From the NCBI GenBank assembly GCA_945861095.1, contig CAMATI010000013.1, positions 1 through 37,777 on the forward strand: a stretch of DNA of 37,777 nucleotides. Direction: 5' to 3'. The notes under the pieces are model-generated. The model did no database searches, was not told where the DNA came from, and saw nothing but the letters and a program-made list of their open reading frames with translations. This DNA is from Asaia bogorensis. GTDB taxonomy: Bacteria > Pseudomonadota > Alphaproteobacteria > Acetobacterales > Acetobacteraceae. Below are positions 1 through 9,035 of this stretch, in pieces. The position numbers and the translations under genes were made by a program. Position 1 is the first letter of the stretch. Each line of letters begins with the position of its first letter.

Positions 1-105
1 GCACCACTTGGCCCAGAAATCCACCAGAACCGGGGTGGTCTTGCTCGCTTCGACCACGTCCATGGCAAAGCTCTTGTCGGTCACCGGCTTCGTGTTGGCG
101 CTCAT
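1..105 (-). CDS. trxA: Thioredoxin, N-terminal part only (gene runs off the left edge)
   Basis: The first 35 codons of a thioredoxin are visible. They end exactly at the first cysteine of the expected WCGPC redox motif (the visible end reads VDFWAKWC), so the rest of the active site lies outside the window. Thioredoxin is a small cytoplasmic disulfide reductase. The ATG at 105 starts MSANTKPVTDKSF, a normal thioredoxin beginning. It follows addA on the same strand after a 54-bp gap and is probably the last gene of the tsaE-amgK-murU-addB-addA-trxA series, although the gap could hold its own promoter. Only the family call is safe; paralogue identity is not. Confidence 0.88.
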   Translation of the reverse strand, partial: MSANTKPVTDKSFAMDVVEASKTTPVLVDFWAKWC

Positions 106-159
106 GATCAGGCCTCGTGATATCTGTTTGCACCAAAATGGGGGGGTGAGCTACCGCGG

Positions 160-3100
160 TCAAGCGGGAGCCGAACTGGGTTCGTGCGAATCCAGCAAGG
201 CGTCCGGCAACATCGACACCCGCGCTTCCCGGGTCCAGATCAGAGCGCAGCGCACCGGCCGATCCGGATAGATCGCCCGCAACACCGCCCGATAGGTCGC
301 CATCTGCCGCAAATACAGCACCGGCGTATCGTCGGTCAGGGCTGGCGGCTGCCGGTTCGTCTTGAAATCGGCCAGCAGCACCTGGTCGTCCAGCACCGCC
401 AGGCGATCCACCAACCCACCGACGACCACGCTGCCGACGACGCCGGTCAGTGGCACCTCGGCGCGTGCATTGGGGCCGAACAGCGCGGTCAATTCCGGGT
501 GCGTGAGAATTGCCAGCACTTCCCGCACCAGGGCGCGTTGGTCCGCCACGGTCAGATCATGCCCGGGGCGGCTGACATAGAGGCTGGCGGCGTCCATCCA
601 TGCCGCTTGCGGTAAGGCTGGAAGATGTTGCAGCAAGGCGTGGATCAGTTGCCCGCGCCGGAACCGGCTGCTGGTCGGGTCGCGCTCGCTCAACGGCGAC
701 GCCGCGGCGGGGACCGGCCCCAGTTCCACCCCCTCTGGCCGGCTGGGCGCCAGGGGTCGAGGCATGGGTGGTTCGGTCGGCAACGCGTGTGCGCGCCAGT
801 CCGGCGCCCGCCCCAACCAGTCCGGCATCGGCGCCAGATCCGACGCCGGCAGGGTCCGTCCCGGGTCGGCATCGGCAAGCTGGGGCGTGCCGAACACGCG
901 GATATCGCCGTCCCAGGGATCGAACGGCGCGATCGACGAATCGAACGTCGCGGTTGCCTCTGCCGCCGCGAAGCCCTTTTCCACCAGACGATACCAACAG
1001 GTCGCATCCGGCTCTCGTCTGGTCTGCCAGCCGCAGACCAGCAGCCGGTCCTCGGCACGCGTCAGGGCGACGTAGAGCAGGCGGTTATGCTCCTCCATGT
1101 CCTGCCGCCGCTCCGCCTGGCGCATGTCGTCGATGATCTTGCAGCGCACTTCCCGCCGAGGCGACCACAGCGGCACGGTCACGCCGGTCGCGGGATCGTC
1201 GGCCCAAAGGATGGAGCCGACATCGGGCGGCAAGGCGGTGGTATCGGGCAGGATCACCAGCGGCGCCTGCAACCCCTTGGCCCCGTGCACCGTCATCACG
1301 CGGACCTGGTTGCCGGCGGCTTCGGCCTCTCGCTTCACCTCGGCGCCGGACCGACGCAGCCAGTGCAGGAAGCCTTGCAGCGATGGCGGGTGAGACCGGC
1401 CATAGACCAGCGCCGCGTTCAGGAATTCATCCAAAGGTTCGGCCGCTTCCGGCCCCAGCCGGCCGAACAGGCGTGCCCGGCCGCCCAGAATCCCCAGCGC
1501 TTCGGTGAACAATGCATAGGGAGAGGTAAAATCCACACGCGCCAGCAACGGTGCGAAGAAGTCCCAGACGGCCTGCCACGTCGGACGCTCCCCGGCGCGG
1601 TCGCGCAACGCATCGGACAGCGATCCGCGCCGGCCGATCGCCAATTCCATCAGGTCGTCGTCGTTGAGCCCGCCCAGCGGGCTGGTCAACACGCAGGCAA
1701 AGGTCAGATCGTCCTGCGGCAGCAGCAGCGCATCCCCCAGCGCCATCAAATCCTGCACGGCGGGTTGCTCGGTCAGCACCAGGCGGTCCAGTCCGGCGAC
1801 CGCCACGCCGCGGGCCTTCAACGCGCGCACCAGCGACCGCGCAAACGCATTCCGCCGCCGCACCAGCACCATGATGTCGCCCGGAGCCAGGGGGCGCCCC
1901 TTGCTTTCCAGCATCACGTTGCCGCTGGTCTCCTGGCTGATCCAATCGGCCAGCGTGTCGGCCAGAAGCTGCGGTCCGGAGGTCAGGCCGTGGTTCGCAT
2001 CCGCGACTTCCCAGGGCTCCACGGGGTTGGGTTCCGGCAACGGCGCCAGCGGCCAAAGCTCCACCATCCCGGCATGGTCGGCACGATCGGCGCGATGCGT
2101 CAGGGTCTGGCCGGCATCGACGACCCCGGCGGCGGCCTCCGGATTGACAAAGACCGCATCGACCAAGCCCAGGACCGGGGCGGTCGAGCGAAACGACACG
2201 TCCAACTCGACATCCCGCCAGGCCAGGCCGGCGCTGTTGACCCGCCTGGAAAGCAGCCCGCGGGAATGATCGAACTCCCGCGTGTCGGCGCCCTGGAAGG
2301 AGTAGATGGACTGTTTGCGATCGCCCACCGCGAACACCGTGCGGACCGTGTCGCGCGCGCCCGCGCCGGCGAAGAATTCCTCGGTCAAGGCGTGCGCGAT
2401 CCCCCATTGCTCGGGGGCGGTGTCCTGGACCTCGTCCAGCAACAGATGGTCCAGGCCGCCATCCAGCTTGTAGAGCACCCAGGCGGCGCCGGGATCGACC
2501 AGCAGGGAGGAGGTGCGGCCGATCAGGTCCTCATAATCCAGCAATCCGGATTCGGCCTTGCGCTGGGCGTAGCCCTCGACGACGGGCGCGGCCAGCACGA
2601 CCAAAGCGTGCGACACCGCCGCGACGCGAATGGCCCGCCGCGATTCCTCGATCCGATCGATGCGGGCGGCTTCGGCCAGAAGCTGGTCCAGCCAGTCCGG
2701 GTGCCGGGTTGCGAGCCGGTCGCCGATCAGGGTTCGGGTGCTGTAGACCGTGCCCGCCTTGGTGAAGAACTCGCCCTGCCATTCCGCCCAGTTTTCCGCG
2801 CGGTCCGTGGTTTCGAGGGCGAGCCAATCCAGCATCCGCCCTGCCTTTGTGACGACGGCGGGCGTGGCCTCGGCCTGGATGTTCCGAATCACCTGCCGGA
2901 GCGCGTGCTCGCCCATCCATTGCACGGCGTCCGCAACGATCTCCGCCTCTGAACCCCCGGAAACCCCCAGCGCGCGCCGTTGCGCCGCCTGCAGGTCCGG
3001 GCCCAGGCGCAAGGCCGCGGCCAATCGACGGCGATCGGTCTGCAAGGACATGACATGGCGCCCGAACTGATCCGCGGTCGCCAGCCCGGCCAAGGTGTCC

Positions 3101-3630
3101 AAAGCGGCTCGGAGCGCCGGGGCGCCGGCGCCGGCCAGCATGTCCTCCCGCGCCTCGATCAGCGCGTCCTGCGCGTCGCGGTCGTCGACCAACTGAAAAT
3201 GTGGGGAAATCGCGGCTTCCAGGGGGAACCGGCGCAGCACCGACTGGCTGAACGCGTGGATGGTGCCGATCCGCATGCCGCCCGGCAGGTCCAGCACGTG
3301 CGAAAACAGCGCCCGCGCCGTCCGGCACGCCGCATCGGTCGGCTCGACATTCAGGCGCCGCAATTCATCGGCCAGCGCCGGTTGCGACAGGGTGACCCAG
3401 CGGCCCAGGGTGCGTTGCAGACGCAGCGCCATTTCGGCGGCCGCGGCCTTGGTGAAGGTCAGGCACTGGATGCGGTCGGGTCGCGCGCCGGTCAGCATCA
3501 GTCGCAGCAAGCGGTCCGTCAGCAGCTTGGTCTTGCCCGACCCGGCCGAGGCCGCCACGAAGGCGGACACACCGGGATCGGAGCCGGCCAATTGCTCCCG
3601 ATTGGCGCGCTCGCGCGGCGACTCGCTCAT
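160..3630 (-). CDS. addA: Double-strand break repair helicase-nuclease subunit AddA
   Basis: 1156 residues, the normal size for alphaproteobacterial AddA. AddAB unwinds and resects double-strand breaks before RecA loading. Visible superfamily 1 helicase motifs in order are Walker A GSGKT (residues 30-34), motif II LLLDEVQDT, motif III VFAVGDRKQSIYSFQGAD, motif V VMTVHGAKGLQ and motif VI LLYVALTRAEDRL. The C-terminus has a RecB-type PD-(D/E)XK nuclease with GGLVDRL and LLADFKTNRQ supplying the metal-binding Asp and Lys. The ATG at 3630 overlaps the addB stop as ATGA, which supports translational coupling and fixes the start. Nothing is missing or broken. It sits between addB and trxA in one operon. 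Confidence is high because all helicase and nuclease motifs are intact. Confidence 0.96.
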   Translation of the reverse strand: MSESPRERANREQLAGSDPGVSAFVAASAGSGKTKLLTDRLLRLMLTGARPDRIQCLTFTKAAAAEMALRLQRTLGRWVTLSQPALADELRRLNVEPTDAACRTARALFSHVLDLPGGMRIGTIHAFSQSVLRRFPLEAAISPHFQLVDDRDAQDALIEAREDMLAGAGAPALRAALDTLAGLATADQFGRHVMSLQTDRRRLAAALRLGPDLQAAQRRALGVSGGSEAEIVADAVQWMGEHALRQVIRNIQAEATPAVVTKAGRMLDWLALETTDRAENWAEWQGEFFTKAGTVYSTRTLIGDRLATRHPDWLDQLLAEAARIDRIEESRRAIRVAAVSHALVVLAAPVVEGYAQRKAESGLLDYEDLIGRTSSLLVDPGAAWVLYKLDGGLDHLLLDEVQDTAPEQWGIAHALTEEFFAGAGARDTVRTVFAVGDRKQSIYSFQGADTREFDHSRGLLSRRVNSAGLAWRDVELDVSFRSTAPVLGLVDAVFVNPEAAAGVVDAGQTLTHRADRADHAGMVELWPLAPLPEPNPVEPWEVADANHGLTSGPQLLADTLADWISQETSGNVMLESKGRPLAPGDIMVLVRRRNAFARSLVRALKARGVAVAGLDRLVLTEQPAVQDLMALGDALLLPQDDLTFACVLTSPLGGLNDDDLMELAIGRRGSLSDALRDRAGERPTWQAVWDFFAPLLARVDFTSPYALFTEALGILGGRARLFGRLGPEAAEPLDEFLNAALVYGRSHPPSLQGFLHWLRRSGAEVKREAEAAGNQVRVMTVHGAKGLQAPLVILPDTTALPPDVGSILWADDPATGVTVPLWSPRREVRCKIIDDMRQAERRQDMEEHNRLLYVALTRAEDRLLVCGWQTRREPDATCWYRLVEKGFAAAEATATFDSSIAPFDPWDGDIRVFGTPQLADADPGRTLPASDLAPMPDWLGRAPDWRAHALPTEPPMPRPLAPSRPEGVELGPVPAAASPLSERDPTSSRFRRGQLIHALLQHLPALPQAAWMDAASLYVSRPGHDLTVADQRALVREVLAILTHPELTALFGPNARAEVPLTGVVGSVVVGGLVDRLAVLDDQVLLADFKTNRQPPALTDDTPVLYLRQMATYRAVLRAIYPDRPVRCALIWTREARVSMLPDALLDSHEPSSAPA

Positions 3631-6600
3631 GGTTCGCCGCTCGGGCCGGGATCGCCGACCGCGTCATCCCCCGCCGCCGACCATTCCGCGACGCGGGCCA
3701 ACTGCGCGTAATCGGAAAACCGAGGCGCCCGGTCGGGATGCGGCTGCGATCGATAGACCTGGCCGGCATCGAAGGCGTCGATCAGCCCGTTCAGGCCGTC
3801 GCGGGCGCTTTGGGTTGCGTCGATCGCCGCGTCGGCGTTGCCGCGATAGAGCCGCCTGATCTCGCCCGGCTGGAAACCGCCGGTCAGGTGCCAATACTGC
3901 AATTCGGTCGCCTGCCCGGTGACGTCCGGGCCGAACGCGCCATCCGCCACCATGGCCGCTTCCAGCAGCAGTTGCGGCGCCAACCCGCTGTCCACGTCTT
4001 TCTGGGTCGGAGGCGAGCCGGTCTTGTAGTCCAGGATCGCGATCGACCCGTCACGCCGCCGCTCGATCCGGTCGGCGCGTCCGGTTAGGCGGAATTGGCC
4101 CCCTGGCCGGCTTAAATCGACCGCCCCGGATTTTTCCGCCGCGATCGCCAGCGGGGGATTTTCGGATCGGCGGCGCGTCTCGATATCCGCCACCCAATCG
4201 GCGATGCGTCCCAGTCGCGGTGCCCACCATGCCGCCAGCGCCGCCCGCAAGCCGGCCTCGGCCAGGGCGCGATCCATTGCGCGCCGCAGCAGGATCGCGG
4301 CGTTGGGCGGCCAACGTGTGCCGTGATCATCCAGAAACAGGCTCATACCCTGATGGACCAGCATGCCGTAGTCGGCGGCGTCGGTTGCTTCATCCAGCGG
4401 TTTCAGCGCGTTCAGCTTCAGGATGTGGCGGGCATAGATGGCGTATGGATCGCGCAGCCAGGTCTCGATTTCCGTCACGCTCATGCGGCGCGGCCGGCGG
4501 TTGATCCGGGGGTTGGGGCGAGGCGCGGACACCGGGACGGCGCCGCCCATCGGCTGGTCCAAGGCACGCACCCAGGCCGCGGCGGGATGGTCCGGCAAAG
4601 CCTGCGACTTGCCTTCCAGAAAGATCTGCAACCGGAACAGCCAGCGCGCCGGCACCGCGGGCGCGCCATCGCGGCGAACCGGGCAGGACAACACGACCTC
4701 CGACGCCGAGCAGGCGAGGGAGACGAAGTCGTGGGCGGACTGGCCGATGGTTTCTTCCAGGGACGGCAGGCCGACCGCGGTGCGCATCGGGCGTGACAGC
4801 CAGGGACCGGGTTCGGGCTGCGGCGGCCAGACGCCTTCCGCCAATCCGCCGAGGACGATGCGATCGACGCTTTGCAGGCGGGCTTCCAGCAGACCCCAGA
4901 TATGGATGCGCGGGTGTTCGGTGCCGCCACGACCCCGCAACGCCCGCCGGCCTCTCACCGTGGCCCCTTGCAGCACCGCATCCAGCAGGCCCGGCAGCAC
5001 GGCGCGCCGTTGGTCGGGCAGCAGGACGATGGCGGCCAGGACGGCGGACAGGCGTTCGGCCAGGGCTTCGCCTTCCTCGTCCGCCCATAACCGGACGGGG
5101 CCGGGCTGATCCGTCGTGGCGGCGAGACCCTCGGCGGCCTCGAACACCGAGGCCAGCGCCTGTTGCGGGGAAACTTCGACCGAGGCGTCGATTCGCAACG
5201 CCGGTTCCAGGCAGGATTCCAGGCGGGCGAGGAAATCCCGCAGGCGGTCGAGCATAATGTTGAATCGGACATCGCCGCCCTGGGATGCCTTCAGCCGTTC
5301 ATCCTGTCCCGCCTTGTCGATGGCCAGACGCAGCCCGACGATGCCGCGTGGCGGACGCGGTCCGCGCAGGCAGATCACTTCCAGGTCCCGGGCGGCGGTC
5401 CGGCATGCCACTGGCGACAGGCCGGCCGCCGCCAGCGGGTGTTTCAGCAAGGCCAGCAGCGGCACCGGCGCCAATTCCTCGGCGATCGCGCGGACCAACA
5501 GGCGCATGAACACCGCTGGTGGGGTTTCGGCCAGACTTTCTCCGGCGCTGTCGTCGGCGACCACGCCATAGCGGAGCAGGCAGGCTGCGACCCGCCCCGC
5601 CAAATCCCGATCCGGAGTCACCAAGGCCGCCCGCGCATTGGGTGTTTCCAGGGTGTCGCGCAGGATCAGGGCGATGGATTCGGCTTCCTCCTGCTGGTCG
5701 GCGGGGGTCAGCCGCGACAGTCCGTCGAGCGTAACCTGCGTCGGGTCGCGCCACGCCTCCAAGGCGACGGCCGGCAGCAGCGCGGCGGACAGGGTGGCAA
5801 ACCGGGAGGTGGCGGTGGTTGCCGGCTGGCGGAAATGCTCCCCCTCCCCTTGCGGGAGGGGGTTGGGGGGAGGGGTCTTAGGCACGGTTCGTGCGGGTTC
5901 ACCCCTCCCCCCGACCCCCTCCCTCAAGGGGAGGAGGAGAAGTTGCGTCACAGCCGAACTCTCTGAATCCCGCAGTTCCATCGGCCAGGGCCGCACATCG
6001 CCTCTTGTCGCACCCAGTCCGGCCAGCAGATCGGCCAGCCCGGCCTGCGGATGCGATGGCTCCAACGCCGCCCAGGTGTCTTCGTCCATCGCCGTATCCA
6101 GGGCCGGCAGCACGACCTGTCCATTCGGCAGATTCGCCACCACGCGCAGCAGGCGGGCAACCGCGCGAATGCCTGCGGTGGTGCCGGCGATCAGCACGGG
6201 ATGGTCTGGCGGCTGATCGTGCCAGGCGCGCGCCTGAGCATCCAGCAACGCCACCATCCGTGCCGCCGGGTTCATCAGCCCGTTATCCGCCAGCCAGTCC
6301 GGCCAGGCGTGGGTCACGATTTCCAGGAACTTCAGGATTTCCGCCCAATGCGCCGCGTGGGCCGAATCCACCGCGTCCGGCAGGGTGCGGCGCAGGTCGA
6401 TCTCGGCGCGTTCCGCCTCATCCATCAGCGTGGCCAAATCGCCGGCCAGCAGCCAGGCCCGATCGGCGGTGCGGGGCGCACCGGATGTGCCGCGTGCCGC
6501 CAGGATCAGCCGGGTCAGCGCGGCGAGGCGCTGCATCGGCTCGACCGCGGGCGGCAGGTCCACGGCGCCGGTCAGCGCCAGCGGCACCTCGTCCATGCCG

Positions 6601-6803
6601 CCCAACGCGGCGATGCGCGGCAACAGCAGCGGGCGGCCATCGGATGCGCGCAGGAACGCATCCGCCAGGGATCGCGCGGAACGGCGGGTGGGCAGCAGGA
6701 TCAATCCGCGAGCGTTCGCCAATGGATCGCCGCCGCGTGCCAGCCAGCCGGATGCGATGGCATCCAGGAACGACGTCGATGGCGGAATACTGAAAAGATT
6801 CAA
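3627..6803 (-). CDS. addB: Double-strand break repair protein AddB, with TTG start and an in-frame repeat insertion
   Basis: About 1058 residues; partner of AddA in break resection. The C-terminal nuclease domain is clear (LTGRADRIERR and ILDYKTGSPP). The N-terminal ATP-binding loop is degenerate (LILLPTRRSARSL, no GKT), as in other alphaproteobacterial AddB. The C-terminal third contains no cysteine, so the Fe-S cluster known from Bacillus AddB cannot form here. I place the start at a TTG (6803) overlapping the murU stop as TTGA: the protein then begins LNLFSIPPSTSFLDAI, whereas the upstream in-frame extension merely reads antisense-like sequence inside murU. Residues about 289-322 are encoded by a palindromic repeat (5838-5939) that is foreign to the family. 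The stop overlaps the addA start. Confidence 0.93.
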   Translation of the reverse strand: MNLFSIPPSTSFLDAIASGWLARGGDPLANARGLILLPTRRSARSLADAFLRASDGRPLLLPRIAALGGMDEVPLALTGAVDLPPAVEPMQRLAALTRLILAARGTSGAPRTADRAWLLAGDLATLMDEAERAEIDLRRTLPDAVDSAHAAHWAEILKFLEIVTHAWPDWLADNGLMNPAARMVALLDAQARAWHDQPPDHPVLIAGTTAGIRAVARLLRVVANLPNGQVVLPALDTAMDEDTWAALEPSHPQAGLADLLAGLGATRGDVRPWPMELRDSESSAVTQLLLLPLREGVGGRGEPARTVPKTPPPNPLPQGEGEHFRQPATTATSRFATLSAALLPAVALEAWRDPTQVTLDGLSRLTPADQQEEAESIALILRDTLETPNARAALVTPDRDLAGRVAACLLRYGVVADDSAGESLAETPPAVFMRLLVRAIAEELAPVPLLALLKHPLAAAGLSPVACRTAARDLEVICLRGPRPPRGIVGLRLAIDKAGQDERLKASQGGDVRFNIMLDRLRDFLARLESCLEPALRIDASVEVSPQQALASVFEAAEGLAATTDQPGPVRLWADEEGEALAERLSAVLAAIVLLPDQRRAVLPGLLDAVLQGATVRGRRALRGRGGTEHPRIHIWGLLEARLQSVDRIVLGGLAEGVWPPQPEPGPWLSRPMRTAVGLPSLEETIGQSAHDFVSLACSASEVVLSCPVRRDGAPAVPARWLFRLQIFLEGKSQALPDHPAAAWVRALDQPMGGAVPVSAPRPNPRINRRPRRMSVTEIETWLRDPYAIYARHILKLNALKPLDEATDAADYGMLVHQGMSLFLDDHGTRWPPNAAILLRRAMDRALAEAGLRAALAAWWAPRLGRIADWVADIETRRRSENPPLAIAAEKSGAVDLSRPGGQFRLTGRADRIERRRDGSIAILDYKTGSPPTQKDVDSGLAPQLLLEAAMVADGAFGPDVTGQATELQYWHLTGGFQPGEIRRLYRGNADAAIDATQSARDGLNGLIDAFDAGQVYRSQPHPDRAPRFSDYAQLARVAEWSAAGDDAVGDPGPSGEP
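5838..5939. repeat. Palindromic repeat inserted in frame inside addB
   Basis: Two 39-bp arms (5838-5876 and 5901-5939) are reverse complements with 3 mismatches and enclose a 24-nt loop. The arms are G/C-homopolymer rich and read as PLREGVGGRG and PPPNPLPQGEGE in the addB frame, phrases I recognise as translations of a dispersed palindromic repeat common in alphaproteobacterial intergenic regions. Its length of 102 nt is divisible by three and it contains no stop in the addB frame, so the gene remains open. It resembles the behaviour of Rickettsia palindromic elements, which also insert in coding sequence. Confidence 0.85.
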
Positions 6804-7543
6804 CGCCAAGGCCAGCGCATGTCGCCGGTCAGGCGGGCGGCCAGGATGCCTTCCGCGTCGGACAGGTCGGGCGGCGTGGACAGATGGAACCACAGACCGT
6901 CATGCACGACGGCGCGCAGGCGCCCGGCGCCGATGGCACGATCCCAGGCCAGATTCATGCTGAACGGCCCGTCCGGCATGTCGTCCAGCAGAGACGCCCG
7001 CATCAGGTGCACCCCTGCATACATGTATGGCACGATTTCCCGTTCCTGGCGCCGCCGCGGGATGCCCCATTTGTCGAGTGCGAAATCGCCGTTGCCGACC
7101 TCGCCGTGAACCTGGAAGGTGCGGTGCAGCAGCAGGACCCCGTCGACGGTGTCGTCGAAGGCAGCCGCCAGTCGTTGCAAGGCCGGCTGGGGGCCATCCA
7201 CCCAGAACGCGTCGCCATTGATGACGTAGAACGGACCTTCCCCCAGCACACCCAGCGCGGCGCGCACCCCACCGCCGGTGTCTAGCAGGCTGGCTTCCGG
7301 CAGCGGCACCGTGTTCGGCGGACCAACGCGGGCGGCCAGGGCGGCGATCACCTGATCCGCGTGCCAATGAGCGTTGACGGCGACGGTCTCGACGCCGACT
7401 TCCGCCAGCCGGTCCAGGGCATGGTTCAGCAGGCTTTTCCCGCCCAGGGTCAGCAGCGGTTTGGCGGTATTGCCGGTCAGCGGACGCATGCGCGTCCCCA
7501 GGCCGGCCGCGAGAACCATGGCGGTGCGGGGGGCGACCGTCAT
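6800..7543 (-). CDS. murU: N-acetylmuramate alpha-1-phosphate uridylyltransferase (nucleotidyltransferase)
   Basis: 247 residues. A sugar-1-phosphate nucleotidyltransferase with the N-terminal signature LAAGLGTRMRPLT followed by KPLL, LLDTGGGV and VINGDAFW (metal-binding Asp). MurU makes UDP-MurNAc from MurNAc-1-phosphate in the cell-wall recycling route that bypasses MurA, the fosfomycin target. The assignment rests on the direct neighbour amgK, which makes MurNAc-1-phosphate; alone, the protein could only be called a nucleotidyltransferase. The ATG at 7543 overlaps the amgK stop (ATGA), which excludes the longer upstream in-frame extension. The stop overlaps the TTG of addB. Cytoplasmic, and all key motifs are present. 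Confidence 0.88.
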   Translation of the reverse strand: MTVAPRTAMVLAAGLGTRMRPLTGNTAKPLLTLGGKSLLNHALDRLAEVGVETVAVNAHWHADQVIAALAARVGPPNTVPLPEASLLDTGGGVRAALGVLGEGPFYVINGDAFWVDGPQPALQRLAAAFDDTVDGVLLLHRTFQVHGEVGNGDFALDKWGIPRRRQEREIVPYMYAGVHLMRASLLDDMPDGPFSMNLAWDRAIGAGRLRAVVHDGLWFHLSTPPDLSDAEGILAARLTGDMRWPWR

Positions 7544-8553
7544 GCGGCGAGTCCTGGCGGGTTGCGGCGAAGATCCATCGGAATCCATCTGTCGAAAGCT
7601 TGCATCAGCGGTTTCGCCTGGTCCTGGGTCAGTGCGGCGGCGAGCAGACGCCAGGTCCGTGGACCATGGACCAGATATTGCGGGCGATTGTCGCGCTTCG
7701 CCAGCCGCACCCATTGGCAGGCGACCCGGAGATGTCGTTGCACGGCGCAGGCGGCATAGGCGGCGTAGAACGCAAAGGGGTCGAGATCAGGCCGAGCGGC
7801 GAGGTAGCGGGCGAGGGCGCGTGATTCGGTGGAGGTGGGGATGTCGCGGCGGGCGTCTTGCAGCAGGGATACCAGATCGTAGGCGGGGTGGCCGAGGGCG
7901 GCGCTTTGGAAATCGATGATGCCGATGGTCCTGATGCCGGGCCGGGTTGGCAGATGCAGCAGATTGCCGGCGAAATAGTCCCGATGGACAAAGCAGCGCG
8001 GACCGTTGCGGACCGGTTCCAAAACGACCTCCAGTGCCCGGGTGAAATCGTGTCGCGCATCGTCGGGCGCCGGTCGACCCATCATAGCCGGCCACCACCA
8101 GTCGATCAGGTTGGCGACGGCGGTCTGGGTCATCGCTTCCGCGTTCCACGCCGGAAGGTCCGGCGGGGGCGCGGCGCGCTGCATGGCGATAAGGGCATCG
8201 ACGGCGCCGTCGAACAGCGCGTCCATGTCGGGGTGCCCGTCGACCGCGTGCGAATCATCCAGCAACGCCGAAATCAGCCCGTCGCCGAGGTCTTCTTCCA
8301 GCAGCAGGCCGTTCGCCTCGTCCGCGGCGAACACCGTCGGGACCGACAGCCCGATGCCGGCGAGATGGCGCGCGATGCGGAGGAAGGGACGGACATCCTC
8401 GGGCGGGGGCGCATCCATCAGCACGGCCGGCGCGGGGCCGCCGGTCAGGCGCAGATAGCGTCGGAAGCTGGCGTCCTGGGCCAACGGGGACAGGTGGGCG
8501 TCCGCGAAACCGTGACGCGCGAGGAACGCGTCGATCTGGGTGTCCCGCGTCAT
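7540..8553 (-). CDS. amgK: Anomeric MurNAc/GlcNAc kinase AmgK (APH-fold phosphotransferase)
   Basis: 337 residues with an aminoglycoside-phosphotransferase fold. The catalytic loop is FVHRDYFAGNLL (the Asp of HRD) and the metal site is IIDFQSAALGHPAYDL. The N-terminal RRYLRL and VLMDAPPPEDVRPF are typical of the AmgK branch. The known family role is to phosphorylate the anomeric carbon of MurNAc (and GlcNAc), giving the substrate of MurU in the next gene. The start overlaps the tsaE stop as ATGA and the end overlaps the murU start, so the three genes are probably translationally coupled. An antibiotic-modifying role is unlikely given this context. Confidence 0.88.
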   Translation of the reverse strand: MTRDTQIDAFLARHGFADAHLSPLAQDASFRRYLRLTGGPAPAVLMDAPPPEDVRPFLRIARHLAGIGLSVPTVFAADEANGLLLEEDLGDGLISALLDDSHAVDGHPDMDALFDGAVDALIAMQRAAPPPDLPAWNAEAMTQTAVANLIDWWWPAMMGRPAPDDARHDFTRALEVVLEPVRNGPRCFVHRDYFAGNLLHLPTRPGIRTIGIIDFQSAALGHPAYDLVSLLQDARRDIPTSTESRALARYLAARPDLDPFAFYAAYAACAVQRHLRVACQWVRLAKRDNRPQYLVHGPRTWRLLAAALTQDQAKPLMQAFDRWIPMDLRRNPPGLAA

Positions 8554-9035
8554 GCCAAGGCCCCGATCCGGTCGGGCCAGCCGGTCAAGGTCGCGTCTCG
8601 CGCATCATGTTCCAACAATCGCAGGGTCACGGCCAGTGCATCGCGGGGGCGGAGGTCCGCCAGGCGGTCGGGCCATTCGACCAGCACCACGTCGTTGCAC
8701 GCCTCGTCCCAGCCGAGTTCCGTCAGCTCGGCCGGACCGTCCAGGCGCCAGAGGTCGTAGTGATGCACGGCGCCCACCCGCGTTTCATAGGTCTGCACCA
8801 GGGTAAAGGTCGGACTGGGTACTTCCAGCGCCGGGTCGCCGGTCAGTTTGCGCAGGAGCATGCGCGCCAGGGTGGTTTTCCCGGCCCCCATCGGACCGTC
8901 CAGCAGGATCGCATCGCCGAACCGGACCACCGATGCGATGCGGCCGGCGAGCGCCTCGGTTGCCGCCTGGTTCGCAAGGCGAACGGTCAGGGGCAGGTTT
9001 TTCGGCGGCTGATTGGGTGGAGGGGCGGCGGGCAT
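8550..9035 (-). CDS. tsaE: tRNA threonylcarbamoyladenosine biosynthesis ATPase TsaE
   Basis: 161 residues. A P-loop protein with Walker A GPMGAGKTT (residues 47-55), then VPSPTFTLVQTYE and HHYDLWRLDGPAELTELGWDE, all diagnostic for TsaE. TsaE is the ATPase partner of TsaB and TsaD in forming t6A at position 37 of ANN-decoding tRNAs. I chose the ATG at 9035 (MPAAPPPNQPPK); the open frame extends 28 codons further, but that part lies in the divergent promoter region facing lepA and shows no conservation pattern. It is the first gene of the minus-strand operon, so the operon promoter should lie within 9036-9185. Confidence 0.93.
   Translation of the reverse strand: MPAAPPPNQPPKNLPLTVRLANQAATEALAGRIASVVRFGDAILLDGPMGAGKTTLARMLLRKLTGDPALEVPSPTFTLVQTYETRVGAVHHYDLWRLDGPAELTELGWDEACNDVVLVEWPDRLADLRPRDALAVTLRLLEHDARDATLTGWPDRIGALA

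Noticed and set aside
625..2952. 775-codon open frame on the plus strand opposite addA
   Set aside because: Low-complexity His/Gln/Gly/Arg-rich translation without any domain; it is the antisense shadow of an intact, motif-complete addA in high-GC DNA.
5838..5939. Repeat considered as a frameshift or pseudogene mark in addB
   Set aside because: The insertion is a multiple of three and both halves of addB remain in one frame with intact nuclease motifs.
7540..8553. Aminoglycoside resistance phosphotransferase
   Set aside because: The APH fold is present, but the adjacent murU and the AmgK-type N-terminus make a cell-wall sugar kinase far more likely.
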